Positions 34,801-42,748 of a stretch of 64,000 nucleotides of DNA are shown one piece after another. This DNA is from Planctomycetota bacterium. Its GTDB lineage: Bacteria > Planctomycetota > UBA1135 > GCA-002686595. The number at the start of each line of letters is the position of its first letter. The first letter of the stretch is position 1. The notes under the pieces were generated by a model, which was not told the origin of the DNA, searched no databases, and was given only the letters and a program-made list of their open reading frames with translations. Both the position numbers and the translations under genes were made by a program. The stretch is from contig JACKHV010000002.1 of the NCBI GenBank assembly GCA_020638835.1, forward strand, positions 434,001-498,000. The letters run 5' to 3'.

Positions 34801-35961
34801 CTCGGACCGCTGCACCCCTCCATCGCCGATGTCCGTCGCCGACGCGACCTCAGCCAGGACAAGACGCTTGCCCGCGCCGGTCGCGCGCTGGCGCAGGTCG
34901 AGCTCGCGCTGCAGAACCGCGACGCCGAGGCCGCGGCTCGCAGCGCCGAAGCCCTGCTCGAGGCCGCGCCCGAGTGGCACGAGGCCGGCGCTCTCCTCGC
35001 GAAGTCCCGAGAGGCGCAGGGCCGTGGACGAGACGCACTGGCCATCTGGAAGGCGCTGTGCATCGATCGATCGAAGCAGGTCGGCGCGCTCTACGTCGCC
35101 GACTACGTGAAGCTGATCGAGCGCATGCGTCTGCGCTCCAACGAACCACTCCAGATCGGCGCTGCTGCCAACGCGCTGGATGCGCTCATCGCTCGTTACC
35201 CGGACGAGCCCTCGCCCGTGCTGGCGCGCGCCGAGGTGGACCTCGACTGGGACCCCGCGAACATCGCGATCTGCGTCTCGCGCGCGCTGCGTCGCCTCGA
35301 CGACTACCGCGCGTTGCTCGGGGACCGCACGCTGGAGGAACTCGGGCGCGGAACGCTCGAAGCCTGGATCTCGTTCTACTGGCGACTCGACCACTCCGCC
35401 GCTGAGAGAGTCTTGGCGTCCGAGCGCGAGAAGTCACCCGGTCGCCCGGAGGCGTGGCGCCTCATCGGACGCTTGGAGCGCGAGCGCGGCGCCGTGCTGG
35501 CGTCGCGCGACTCGCTGCGCAAGCTTGCGCGGATGCTCCCGGACGCGGAGACGCAGCTCGAGCTCGCCGAGACCTCGATCGCGCTCGGGATGCCGCACGG
35601 CGCCGTCGCACGGCATTTGCGCGACGCGGAACGACTGGGCGCGGCTTCGGACGGGCTCGAAGCCCGCGCCCTGGCAGCCGAGAGCCAGCTCGGCCAAGGA
35701 CGCCCTGCGAACGTGAACGCCGCGATCGACTCGCTCGACCAGATCTGGAAGCGCATCGCCGAAGTGCCGCGAGAGGAGATTCCGCGCTTCGGTTCGCTCT
35801 ACGCGCGCGCCCTGCTGTCGCGCGCGGAGCTCGAGGACAAACGCGTCGCCGGCGAGGTCTTGGAGACGACGCTAGGCGTCACGCGCGACCCCTACCGGCG
35901 CGCTCAGCTGCAGGCCCTGCTCGGACTCACCAAACTCGAGAACAGCGCGCTCAGCGAGTGA
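31876..35961 (+). CDS. giant TPR-repeat protein (PrsT-like)
   Basis: 1361 residues. One N-terminal membrane segment (FFLALLVGIPIAYFAT, residues 6-22) without a lipobox would anchor it with the bulk in the periplasm. The rest is almost entirely paired helices of TPR type, with units such as VAADLL-like repeats, AYRRRAD-like turns and WALLERIEVKRLGP. No catalytic motif is seen. In exosortase-linked exopolysaccharide loci a TPR protein called PrsT follows the PrsK/PrsR pair; this gene has the same position but is longer than I recall for that family. It ends tail to tail with the deacetylase gene, overlapping by 11 bp. Confidence 0.75.
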   Translation: MRLKHLFFLALLVGIPIAYFATRSEPLTPRQELELLRVSIGSERPNEDHTLRKLERLTRDAREADDLPLVADLLDVRATYLTSIGSAERAREDLEELLRDHRPGDPQLRLRAALTDVDAGHEREGLKSLERLVADHPEMLAAWVELGALQQRSADTKLNKAGALLRPLLVESDYLVAVDLLHKLAAQDPEDRLRTATIFAVRRLFRTADETELARALTLTDQASAELAEARGAFASSFALGLDRRAIHGFLRILIDAGETDLAVQTGLLGLQSPALRDNHETVQLLIEVLLAREDYVDAARVATLSLESTQAQDADHLRLLCLALYRGEIWGRLLTTAAKLSSIGRGEDPAIAKFYMAFTYCNTDKARRGAAMLRDYATSRVSEPFPGARAKAWFTIAKVARDVNDAAGEQEALRGGLGIEPENRGAEWIRLAELQESVTHGGYRAPLESYSRGMSQASRFTGQLFDKWVELGEKVIAAGGRDVESIDRALRAGARIYPIGDVDPYLFYRLAERNLEAGRVASATTILGRLLEVYPGLLPAVDLRIRCFQEQGRRNEVVEWIVHRAELAGPDDRTRELLASVDESELSGAQRVRLMSMDPDTIGRLEVARALIAAGEDERALIALEAATGRKSDAERLEEGNILFRLGRFEDALDTYTAIDRSGPVAPQALRQMVLAASYVGKYRRIPALFEDVLGTPGRDEDLLLTAGDLSLRIGESAEALRYYEAYERNGALDPEVLLKRATAALLGGESAGPAHREELDTLARSAIDRAEALTASPEVLVSRLLFALSTGDERERNFAARQIAAYDSKSTPLLRALAAASTESWTEVRGILDGELADASFAAPDGAVPGLLRIIAYSKLGSTKFVVPPAFGKAGNDCLTFWNGTPTQPREHAQVAALLLAAETPGFESYVLEALKQFTPETAGDLWPAFLEARVLTRLGEDWHARESALRVTEKNPDFLPGWALLERIEVKRLGPLHPSIADVRRRRDLSQDKTLARAGRALAQVELALQNRDAEAAARSAEALLEAAPEWHEAGALLAKSREAQGRGRDALAIWKALCIDRSKQVGALYVADYVKLIERMRLRSNEPLQIGAAANALDALIARYPDEPSPVLARAEVDLDWDPANIAICVSRALRRLDDYRALLGDRTLEELGRGTLEAWISFYWRLDHSAAERVLASEREKSPGRPEAWRLIGRLERERGAVLASRDSLRKLARMLPDAETQLELAETSIALGMPHGAVARHLRDAERLGAASDGLEARALAAESQLGQGRPANVNAAIDSLDQIWKRIAEVPREEIPRFGSLYARALLSRAELEDKRVAGEVLETTLGVTRDPYRRAQLQALLGLTKLENSALSE

Positions 35962-36835
35962 GCTCGCGCGGCAGCGCGCCGGCCTCGACGAGCGCGTCGC
36001 GGAAGCTACCGAAGCGGAAGCGCGCGAGCAGCGCCTCGAGCCGCGGCAGGCTGCGCGACAGGTTCAGTCGGTGCCGGAAGGTCGACGACCACGGCGCGGG
36101 CACGCGCGGCTGTTCGGGGTCGAACTCCCACGGGTGCAGGTACAGGCCGCCGGGGCGTCCGGCCGACTCGAGGCGCGCGAACGCACGGCGCGTGACGGCG
36201 AGCGGCAACAGGCGGAAGTACCCGCCGCCGCCGACCGGCCAGTTGCGACCGAACGCGCGCCAGGTCGCGACGGGGAACTCGACGAGCGGCCCCTCGGGCG
36301 TCGACACGGTGCTGATGCCCGGCTCGAAGTCCGGCACACCGTAGACCGGATGCCGCACCGGGTGCACGCTCGAGTCGTAGAGGTATCCGCGCCGGGCGAG
36401 CGTCTCGAACGCCCACCACGTCTTGCGGGTCAAGGTGAAGGTCGAGGCGCGGAAGCCGATCGGACGCGGCGCGCCGGCGACCTCGAGCGCGCCTTCGGTA
36501 CGCGCCAGGTCCTCCTCGAAGCGCTCGGGTCCGAGATCCCAGAGGAACTCGTGCTCGTAGCCGTGGCTGGCTACTTCGTGCCCGTCGTCGAGGCACCGGC
36601 GCACCCAGTCCGGATGCTGCTCGGCGATCCAGCCCAGGAAGAAGAAGGTCGCGTGCGCGTCGTGCCGTTCGAGCGCACCGAGGATGCGTTCCATCCCCAC
36701 CGCGAGCCGCGACTCGACCGACCCCCAATCCTCGCGCGCGAACGCGTGACGCAGGTTCGCGACCTGGAAGTACTCTTCGACGTCGAAGGAGAGGGCGTGC
36801 AGCACGGCGTGGCTCGGGCGAGAGGGCGTGGTCAA
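35951..36835 (-). CDS. polysaccharide deacetylase (XrtA-type, with DUF3473-like tail)
   Basis: Probably removes N-acetyl groups from the exopolysaccharide. 294 residues from TTG 36835, overlapping the asnB-like stop as TTGA; this puts the NodB opening LSFDVEEYFQ at residues 15-24. Metal and catalytic residues Asp 18, His 91 and His 95 (SHGYEHEF) are present, as are GFRASTFTL and YDSSVHP. The tail PVGGGGYFRLLPL followed by YLHPWEFDP matches the DUF3473 end of deacetylases in exosortase-associated loci. No signal peptide, so probably cytoplasmic. Last gene of the operon. Confidence 0.88.
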   Translation of the reverse strand: MTTPSRPSHAVLHALSFDVEEYFQVANLRHAFAREDWGSVESRLAVGMERILGALERHDAHATFFFLGWIAEQHPDWVRRCLDDGHEVASHGYEHEFLWDLGPERFEEDLARTEGALEVAGAPRPIGFRASTFTLTRKTWWAFETLARRGYLYDSSVHPVRHPVYGVPDFEPGISTVSTPEGPLVEFPVATWRAFGRNWPVGGGGYFRLLPLAVTRRAFARLESAGRPGGLYLHPWEFDPEQPRVPAPWSSTFRHRLNLSRSLPRLEALLARFRFGSFRDALVEAGALPRELTR

Positions 36836-38718
36836 CCGGCGAGCCCGGTGACGCCGTGGCGGCGCCGCCAGTGCTCGAGGACGAGCAGGCTCCAGAGTAG
36901 GTTCGAGTGGTCGCGCGCGCCGCTCTGGTGTTCGGCGAGCGCCGCACGGAGGCGGTCGGGACGGAACCAGTCGGCGGGCAGCGTTTCGAGCGCATTCGCG
37001 ACGGTACGCGCGAGCGGTCCGCGGATCCACTCGCGCAGCGGCGTGTCGAAGCCGCGCTTGGTGCCGTCGAGGACGGAGCTCGGTACGCGCGAGCGCAGCG
37101 CGCGGCGCAGCGCGTGCTTGCCTCGCCCGTCCCGCACCTTCTCCGTCGTCGGCAAGTGCGCGAAGCGCTCGACGAGCCGGTGGTCGAGCATCGGCACGCG
37201 GACCTCGAGCGAGTTCCCCATCGAGGCACGGTCGGTCTTGGTCAGGATGCGGTCGGGCAGGAAGCCGTGGAAGTCGGCGTACTGCGCGCGGTAGAGCGGC
37301 TCGGATCCGCGCGGCGCGTGGTACAGCTCGCCGAAGGCGTCGAAGGGGTCGTGCGCGCTGAGGCCGGCGGCGAGTTCAGGCGCGAGCAGCTCCACGGCGT
37401 GCGCGCGCGAGAGCTGACACAGACTGTCGAAGTACGCGCGCGCCGGATCGGCGCCGAGGTTCTGCAGCACGCTCTTGGCGCGCAGGAAGCGCGGCGCGCG
37501 GTCGAGCTTCGGGTACCACGAACCGATCCAACCAGCCAAGCGGCAGCCGGGCCCGCCGATCAGCGCTCGCGCGCGGTGCTCGGCGACGTCGAACAGGTGC
37601 CGGCGATAACCGGCGAAGGTCTCGTCGCCGCCGTCGCCGGAGAGCGCGACCGTGACGTGTTCGCGCGCCATCTTCGAGACGAGCCACGTCGGAACCGTCG
37701 AGGGATCGGCGAGCGGTTCGTCGAAGTGCCACGGAAGGACCGTCGTGGCGAGCGTGGGATCCGGATCCAGCACGGCGGTGTGGTGCACCAGGCCGAGGCG
37801 CGCGGCCGTCTCCCGCGCGGTGTCGAGTTCGTCGAAGCGCTTCTCCGCGAATCCGACCGAGCACGCGACCACCGGTTCCGTGGACACGCTCGACATCGAG
37901 GTCACCACGGCCGTCGAGTCGACACCGCCCGACAGGAAGGCGCCGAGCGGCACGTCCGCGATCATGCGGTCGCCGACGGCACGATCGACCCACTCGAGGA
38001 TCTCGTCGTCGTCGGCCGCGGCGCGCGGTCCGTCGAGCGGCAGGTTCCAGTAGCGCCGCAGGCGCGGGGATTCGCCGGGCGACCAGGACAGCAGGTGTCC
38101 GGGCGGCAGGCGGCGGATGCCTTCCCACGCGCCCTCTTCTCCGGTGACGTAGCCGAGCACGAGGTAGTCGAGCAGCGCCGTCGTGCGCAGGCGACGCGGA
38201 CCGCCGTCCGCGAGGATCGCCTTGGCCTCGCTCGCGAAGCGCAGCCCTTCGTCGTCGCACGACCAGTAGAGCGGCTTGATGCCGAGCCGATCGCGACCCA
38301 GCAGCAGCTTCGGGCGGCGCGCGTCGCGCCAGTCGAACACGGCGAACGCGAACATGCCGACGAGGCGGTCGACGAGTCTCTCGCCGTACTCCTCGTAGAG
38401 GTGCACGAGCACTTCGACGTCCGAGCCGGTCCGGAATCGGTGCCCGAGCGCGATCAGGTCCTCGCGCAGCTCGCGGAAGCCGTACAGTTCGCCGTTGCAC
38501 ACCACGGCGACGTCGCCCGTCTCGTTGAAGATCGGCTGGTGTCCGCCCGCGAGGTCGATGATCGAGAGGCGCTGGAAGCCGACACCGAAGGGCGCACGCG
38601 TCAGGATCCCGCGGTCGTCCGGACCGCGGTGCACGATCGTGTCGCACATCGCGGCGAGCCGCGCCTCTGTCGGCGCTGCACCGCTCGCGGTCAGCGCGAT
38701 TCCGACGAAGCCGCACAT
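36832..38718 (-). CDS. asparagine synthetase-like glutamine amidotransferase (AsnB family)
   Basis: 628 residues. MCGFVGI exposes the catalytic Cys 2 of a class II glutaminase domain (1-210). The synthetase domain has the PP-loop SGGVDST near residue 260 and LSGDGGDETFAGY. In exopolysaccharide loci such proteins are believed to amidate a sugar acid rather than make asparagine; the neighbours favour that here. It lies 3 bp after the O-glycosylation-type ligase gene and overlaps the deacetylase by 4 bp. Free asparagine synthesis cannot be excluded from sequence alone. Confidence 0.92.
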   Translation of the reverse strand: MCGFVGIALTASGAAPTEARLAAMCDTIVHRGPDDRGILTRAPFGVGFQRLSIIDLAGGHQPIFNETGDVAVVCNGELYGFRELREDLIALGHRFRTGSDVEVLVHLYEEYGERLVDRLVGMFAFAVFDWRDARRPKLLLGRDRLGIKPLYWSCDDEGLRFASEAKAILADGGPRRLRTTALLDYLVLGYVTGEEGAWEGIRRLPPGHLLSWSPGESPRLRRYWNLPLDGPRAAADDDEILEWVDRAVGDRMIADVPLGAFLSGGVDSTAVVTSMSSVSTEPVVACSVGFAEKRFDELDTARETAARLGLVHHTAVLDPDPTLATTVLPWHFDEPLADPSTVPTWLVSKMAREHVTVALSGDGGDETFAGYRRHLFDVAEHRARALIGGPGCRLAGWIGSWYPKLDRAPRFLRAKSVLQNLGADPARAYFDSLCQLSRAHAVELLAPELAAGLSAHDPFDAFGELYHAPRGSEPLYRAQYADFHGFLPDRILTKTDRASMGNSLEVRVPMLDHRLVERFAHLPTTEKVRDGRGKHALRRALRSRVPSSVLDGTKRGFDTPLREWIRGPLARTVANALETLPADWFRPDRLRAALAEHQSGARDHSNLLWSLLVLEHWRRRHGVTGLAG

Positions 38719-38721
38719 GCG

Positions 38722-40110
38722 CTAGAGCCCGCCCCCGAGGGCCGGGCGACGCTCGAAGCCGTTCGGCCGCGGGCGCGGACCGAAGCCCGGCGCGTGAACG
38801 GCTTGCAGTTCGCCGCGACCCATCCCGCGGGCCGGGTAGAGGCGGAAGTCCGCCAGCTCGGCGCGCGCGATCCGCCCGAAGGCCACGATCACGGCGATCA
38901 GGTGGTAGAAGAGGTCGAAGTGTGCGCGGTTCAGGAACATCGAACCCGCGAGGAAGATCACCAGGCTCGCCTCGAACATCGTGCAGTAGTTCAAGACCCA
39001 GCTGGAGTGGAAGCGCTGCTGTGCGAGCGATCGGATCTTCCAGAGGTCCATGAGGCTGAGCGCGATCAGGGACAGGTACACGAAGAGCGCGGGTGTGCCG
39101 CACTCCGCCCAGATCTGCAGGTAGGAGTTGTGCGAGACGTGTGAGCCGTGCTCCTCGAGCTCGCGGTCCTGCACCGCCGGGTCGTACTTCTTGTAGTTGC
39201 GCTGGAAGCGCGCGAAGCCGACGCCCTGCAGCGGCTTGTCCTTGATCATCTCGAAGGCGGTCCGCCAGGCCGCGAGTCGGGCTTGGGCGGAGTCGTCCTG
39301 CTCGTAGTCCTTGATCGTGCTGAGCCGTTCCGTGTAGTCGGATGGCGCCACCGCCAGTCCAACGAGCCCCAGCAGGCCGATGGCCACGAAGCCGGCCAGA
39401 CGGTTCCGGGAACGGTAGACGAGCACCATCAAGCCCGTGCCGAGGGCGAGCGCTCCGCCGCGCGAGTGCGTGAACGCGATCGTCGCCATCTGCAGGGGAA
39501 CGACTGCGTAGAGCATGCGCCGGATCACCTGGCGTCGTTCGGAGTGCGCGACCATCCAGAGCAACGGCACGCCCATGCCGAGCGCGAGGGCGAAGTCGTT
39601 GTTGTCGTCCAACATGCCGCCGGGGCCGTTGTGGATCTGGTACGCGCCGCCCTTCAGGACGCCTACCAGGCCGGACTTGAACCCGAAGAAGGCGAAGGAG
39701 AACGCGATCACCCAGACCATCATGCGCAGCCGCGGCCGCGTGTTGACGAGTCCCGTCGTGAACAGCGCGATGCCGATGATCTTCGTGTACTCGATCAGGC
39801 CCGGCATGTCCGTCGAGTGGAAGTCGCCGGTCAACAGCACGCTCACCCACACGATCGCCGTCAGCACGCAGAGCAGGTAGCAGCGTATGTCCGCCGCCAT
39901 GAAGTTCCGCTCGACCGGACTCGCGAAGAAGCCCGCGAAGGTCACGATCGCGACGTAGAAGGACCAGCGCACGTCCTGCGCGAAGCCCCAGGTCAGGTCC
40001 TGCAAGCGCAGGTACGCCAGCAGCGAGAACAACAGCAAGCCGACGAACGGCTTGCGGAAGCTCACGGGCATCATCCCGAGGATGAAGAGGCTGACGACGA
40101 TGTCACGCAT
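38722..40110 (-). CDS. O-antigen ligase-like polymerase (exosortase A-associated O-glycosylation ligase type)
   Basis: 462 residues with about eleven membrane segments. The N-terminus MRDIVVSLFILGMMPVSFRK and the early LTWGFAQD fit the exosortase-associated ligase family that I recall as TIGR03097. A large loop (about 250-345) carries GVGFARFQ and HVSHNSYLQIWAECG, the Wzy/WaaL-type catalytic region with its conserved His. It likely polymerises exopolysaccharide repeat units or links glycan to a carrier in the periplasm. Between wzz and the asnB-like gene, spaced 29 and 3 bp. Confidence 0.85.
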   Translation of the reverse strand: MRDIVVSLFILGMMPVSFRKPFVGLLLFSLLAYLRLQDLTWGFAQDVRWSFYVAIVTFAGFFASPVERNFMAADIRCYLLCVLTAIVWVSVLLTGDFHSTDMPGLIEYTKIIGIALFTTGLVNTRPRLRMMVWVIAFSFAFFGFKSGLVGVLKGGAYQIHNGPGGMLDDNNDFALALGMGVPLLWMVAHSERRQVIRRMLYAVVPLQMATIAFTHSRGGALALGTGLMVLVYRSRNRLAGFVAIGLLGLVGLAVAPSDYTERLSTIKDYEQDDSAQARLAAWRTAFEMIKDKPLQGVGFARFQRNYKKYDPAVQDRELEEHGSHVSHNSYLQIWAECGTPALFVYLSLIALSLMDLWKIRSLAQQRFHSSWVLNYCTMFEASLVIFLAGSMFLNRAHFDLFYHLIAVIVAFGRIARAELADFRLYPARGMGRGELQAVHAPGFGPRPRPNGFERRPALGGGL

Positions 40111-40139
40111 GTCTGCGGACCCGGGGCGGAGCCTTGCGG

Positions 40140-41777
40140 CTACCGGAAGATGTTGCGGAAGTCCTCGATCGCGTCCATCAGCCCGGGCGGGAGGCGATCA
40201 GGTTCCATCTGCCAGGCGTAGGTGATCAGCACCACGGCGCCGAGCACCCCCACCATCAGGCCGCCGACCGCGGTCTTGCGGATCAGGCGTCGACGCTCCT
40301 GCGCCCGGGTGACGATGCTGTTCACGACGCCGAGCACGGGAACCACCATCGTGCGGCTGATGTCGCCGGGGTTGCGGAACGCGCTCTTGCTGAACTCGAG
40401 CAGCACGGCGGTGCCGAATCCGACGGCCACGCCCGCGATCAGCGAGAAGGCGACGATCAGCCACGGGTTCGGCTCGGTCGGCTTCAGCGGGAGCTCGGCT
40501 TCCTCGGTGACCTGGAACGGGTTGCCCGCCGGTCCCTTGATCTCTTCGCGGCGGACCTTGGTCTTCTGCAGGTCGAGCGCGAGCTCGGTCTGCGCGAGTT
40601 CCAGCGAAGCCAGCCGGGCAGAGCGTTCGTCGATCTCGCTGTAGACCTGCTGCCGCTCGATCATCTGGCCCTCGAGCTCGGAGATGCGCTCGATCGTCTT
40701 GGTGAGGCGACGGCGCTTCTGCTCGACGAGCCGCGAGTGTTCGGCGAGCTGGTCCTCGAGATCGATGTAGTCGGGGTTCGTCTCGAAGTCGGTCTCCACC
40801 GTCCCCTCGGTGCGGTTCGCCTCGAGGAGCATCACGGTGTCGTCGATCTCCTTGATCTTGCGCAGGATCTGGGAGTACTTCGAGTGCGCCGGCTTGTAGC
40901 GCTGGAGGCCGACCTCGAGCTGGACGCGCTGCTTGTAGAGCTTCGACAGCTGGTCTTCGAAGCTCTGTCCTTCGATGCTGGTCTCGCGCGGGATCGTCAG
41001 CGGCGTGGCCAGCAGCCGGCTCTCGATCAGCTCGAGTTCGTCCTCGTCGTCCGAGATCTCCAGCTCGAGCGCGACTTGCTGGTCCTGTTGGTCCTGCAGC
41101 TGCTCGAAGATCCGGTCTTCCTCGCGCGTCTGTCCCGAGCGGGTCGCCGGCTGGGTCGGCGAGATGTTGTGGGCCGCGCGCAACTGCTGCAGGGCCTCGC
41201 GCTCCTTCTCGAGCTCGATTTCGCCCTTGCGCTGCTGGTCGAGCAGCGTCTCGAACTTCGAGTCGATCGCCAGGCGGTCGATCTCGACGACCTCCTCGAT
41301 CCACATCTGCCGGAGGTGCAGCAGGAAGTCGAGCGCGCGCTGCTTGTCGACGTGCAGGAACGAGATCGTGACGAAGGTCGAGCCCGTGTTGGACGTCTTC
41401 TTGGGCAGGTTGACGTCCAGGTCGTCGCGCAGGTCCTTCAGGTACTCGTTCTTCTCCGCGGCGAGCCCGAGCGAGCTGTAGTCCTCCCACCCCAAGGCCT
41501 CGACGGAGGCCTTGATGCGCTTCATGGACTTGATCTGGAGCGGAGCGTTGGCGACGTCGCGCGTCGCCATCGACTCGGAAGCGCGGCCGCCCTCGGAGAC
41601 GAGCGTCTCGCGCAGCTCGATCTCCGTCGTGACCTCGTACTTCTTGGGCACGAGCACCGCGAAGGCGCTGCCCAGCACGAGGATCGTCAGCAACGGCAGG
41701 AGCACCTGCCAGCGACGGCGCGACATGATCTCCAGCAGGTCCTGGAGCTGTCCGGGAGAGTCGATCTGGACGGCCAT
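40140..41777 (-). CDS. polysaccharide chain-length determinant (Wzz/GumC type)
   Basis: 545 residues. A membrane segment at about 25-45, a long periplasmic coiled-coil region (about 130-425, with EKEREALQQL and LEDQLAEHSRLVEQK-like heptads) and a second segment at about 440-460 form the Wzz topology. A third hydrophobic stretch lies at about 505-525. The N-terminal PGQLQDLLEIMSRRRW is typical of family members in exosortase-linked loci. No cytoplasmic tyrosine kinase domain is fused. It would set polymer length and contact the Wza channel. GAGGAG at 41787-41792 is a good ribosome binding site; a candidate sigma-54 promoter lies just upstream. Confidence 0.9.
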   Translation of the reverse strand: MAVQIDSPGQLQDLLEIMSRRRWQVLLPLLTILVLGSAFAVLVPKKYEVTTEIELRETLVSEGGRASESMATRDVANAPLQIKSMKRIKASVEALGWEDYSSLGLAAEKNEYLKDLRDDLDVNLPKKTSNTGSTFVTISFLHVDKQRALDFLLHLRQMWIEEVVEIDRLAIDSKFETLLDQQRKGEIELEKEREALQQLRAAHNISPTQPATRSGQTREEDRIFEQLQDQQDQQVALELEISDDEDELELIESRLLATPLTIPRETSIEGQSFEDQLSKLYKQRVQLEVGLQRYKPAHSKYSQILRKIKEIDDTVMLLEANRTEGTVETDFETNPDYIDLEDQLAEHSRLVEQKRRRLTKTIERISELEGQMIERQQVYSEIDERSARLASLELAQTELALDLQKTKVRREEIKGPAGNPFQVTEEAELPLKPTEPNPWLIVAFSLIAGVAVGFGTAVLLEFSKSAFRNPGDISRTMVVPVLGVVNSIVTRAQERRRLIRKTAVGGLMVGVLGAVVLITYAWQMEPDRLPPGLMDAIEDFRNIFR

Positions 41778-41797
41778 GGGTCAGATCTCCTCGTAGC

Positions 41798-41813
41798 CCG
41801 CCGTTTTCGGCGG
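41798..41813 (-). promoter_or_regulatory. hairpin in the wza-wzz intergenic region
   Basis: CCGCCG-AAAA-CGGCGG on the minus strand forms a 6-bp stem with an A4 loop about 20 nt before the wzz start. It overlaps the expected start site of the candidate sigma-54 promoter and could be a processing or attenuation element. Confidence 0.3.
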
Positions 41814-41830
41814 TGCAACCACGACGCCGC
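41814..41830 (-). promoter_or_regulatory. candidate sigma-54 promoter for wzz and downstream exopolysaccharide genes
   Basis: Minus strand reads GCGGCGTCGTGGTTGCA: GG and GC are exactly 10 bp apart, the -24 has GGC and the -12 is a full TTGCA. The predicted start would fall near 41803, about 26 nt before the wzz ATG with its ribosome binding site in between. GC-rich DNA yields chance matches, so this rests on position and the neighbouring sigma-54 activator. Confidence 0.4.
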
Positions 41831-41887
41831 CGCGCGGCGCGCTTGTCCGGAGGGTCGTCATCGCGCTCGGAGCGAGCCCCACAGCCG

Positions 41888-42664
41888 CTAGTAGAAGCCG
41901 CCCCCGCGCCCGGCGTAGCCGTACTGGATGCGGTTGATGTCCCACAGCGTGCGGACCGCTTGGCTGAGGCCGTTCAACACCTGCTTGACCGGGAACAGCA
42001 ACGTGTCGAGGAAGTAGCCGATCTGCGCCAGCATCGTCGGCGGCACGTAGATGATGTCCCGCTCGTTGATGTTGATGTTGTACGTCGAGTCGCCGTCGGC
42101 GATCACGGCGGCGATGTCCGCAGTGATGATCAACGGATCGCGGGGATCGGCCTTGATGATGCGCACGCGGCCGAGGTTCGCCGTGTCCTTGTTCGGCCGA
42201 GCCTCCATCACGGCGTCGAAGAGCGTCAGGTCGCCGTCGAACTTGAGGCGCCCCGTCTTGTCGACTTCGCCGTAGATGTAATAGAACTTCTTCGCTGCCT
42301 TGATGCGGACCGTGATGTCGAGGAGGTCGTAGTACGGAGAGTACTTCTCCATCAGGAACGCCTCGATCTGGCTGCGCGTCATGCCCGCCACGTGCACGGC
42401 GCCGATCTCGGGCAGCAGCACGGTCCCGTCGATGTCGACCTCGGCGGTCGCGCGCAGCTCCGCGTCGTTGTAGGAGTCGGAGACCTGGATCTTGTCTCCG
42501 ATCGTGACGTAGTTCTCCTCCTCCGCATTGCCCGAGAACCGGTTGCCGAAGCCGTCGGTGTTCAGGTACTGGATCAGGCGCTTGTCCGGAGAGGACTTGC
42601 AGCCTGCGAGCAGGATCACGAGGAGCACGCAGGCGAGGCGCGCGGCTTGCTGGAGGGACTTCAT
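41888..42664 (-). CDS. wza: polysaccharide export outer-membrane lipoprotein (Wza/GumB family)
   Basis: Forms the periplasmic/outer-membrane channel for exopolysaccharide. 258 residues with signal peptide and lipobox LAGC (Cys 22). YVTIGDKIQVSDSYNDAELRATAEVDIDGTVLLPEIG contains the family's poly-export signature, shown here as GDKIQV and VDIDGTVLLPEIG. Then come SLBB-type segments FYYIYGEVDKTG and INERDIIYVPP. The end of the protein (200-258) is unusual, with LDTLLFPVKQVLNGL and a Gly-rich finish. No membrane-spanning barrel is evident, so outer-membrane insertion may use a C-terminal helix. First gene of the exopolysaccharide operon proper. Confidence 0.92.
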   Translation of the reverse strand: MKSLQQAARLACVLLVILLAGCKSSPDKRLIQYLNTDGFGNRFSGNAEEENYVTIGDKIQVSDSYNDAELRATAEVDIDGTVLLPEIGAVHVAGMTRSQIEAFLMEKYSPYYDLLDITVRIKAAKKFYYIYGEVDKTGRLKFDGDLTLFDAVMEARPNKDTANLGRVRIIKADPRDPLIITADIAAVIADGDSTYNININERDIIYVPPTMLAQIGYFLDTLLFPVKQVLNGLSQAVRTLWDINRIQYGYAGRGGGFY

Positions 42665-42748
42665 CGGGGGACGTCGGGCGGTCGGCCGCTCGGGGGCCGC
42701 GGGCCGTCTCGCATATCATCGGCAGTCTCGCCGAAAACCCGAGGGGCG

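Noticed and set aside
36832..38718. True asparagine synthetase for amino acid synthesis.
   Set aside because: Sequence alone cannot exclude it, but position inside the exopolysaccharide operon and overlap with the deacetylase favour a sugar amidation role.
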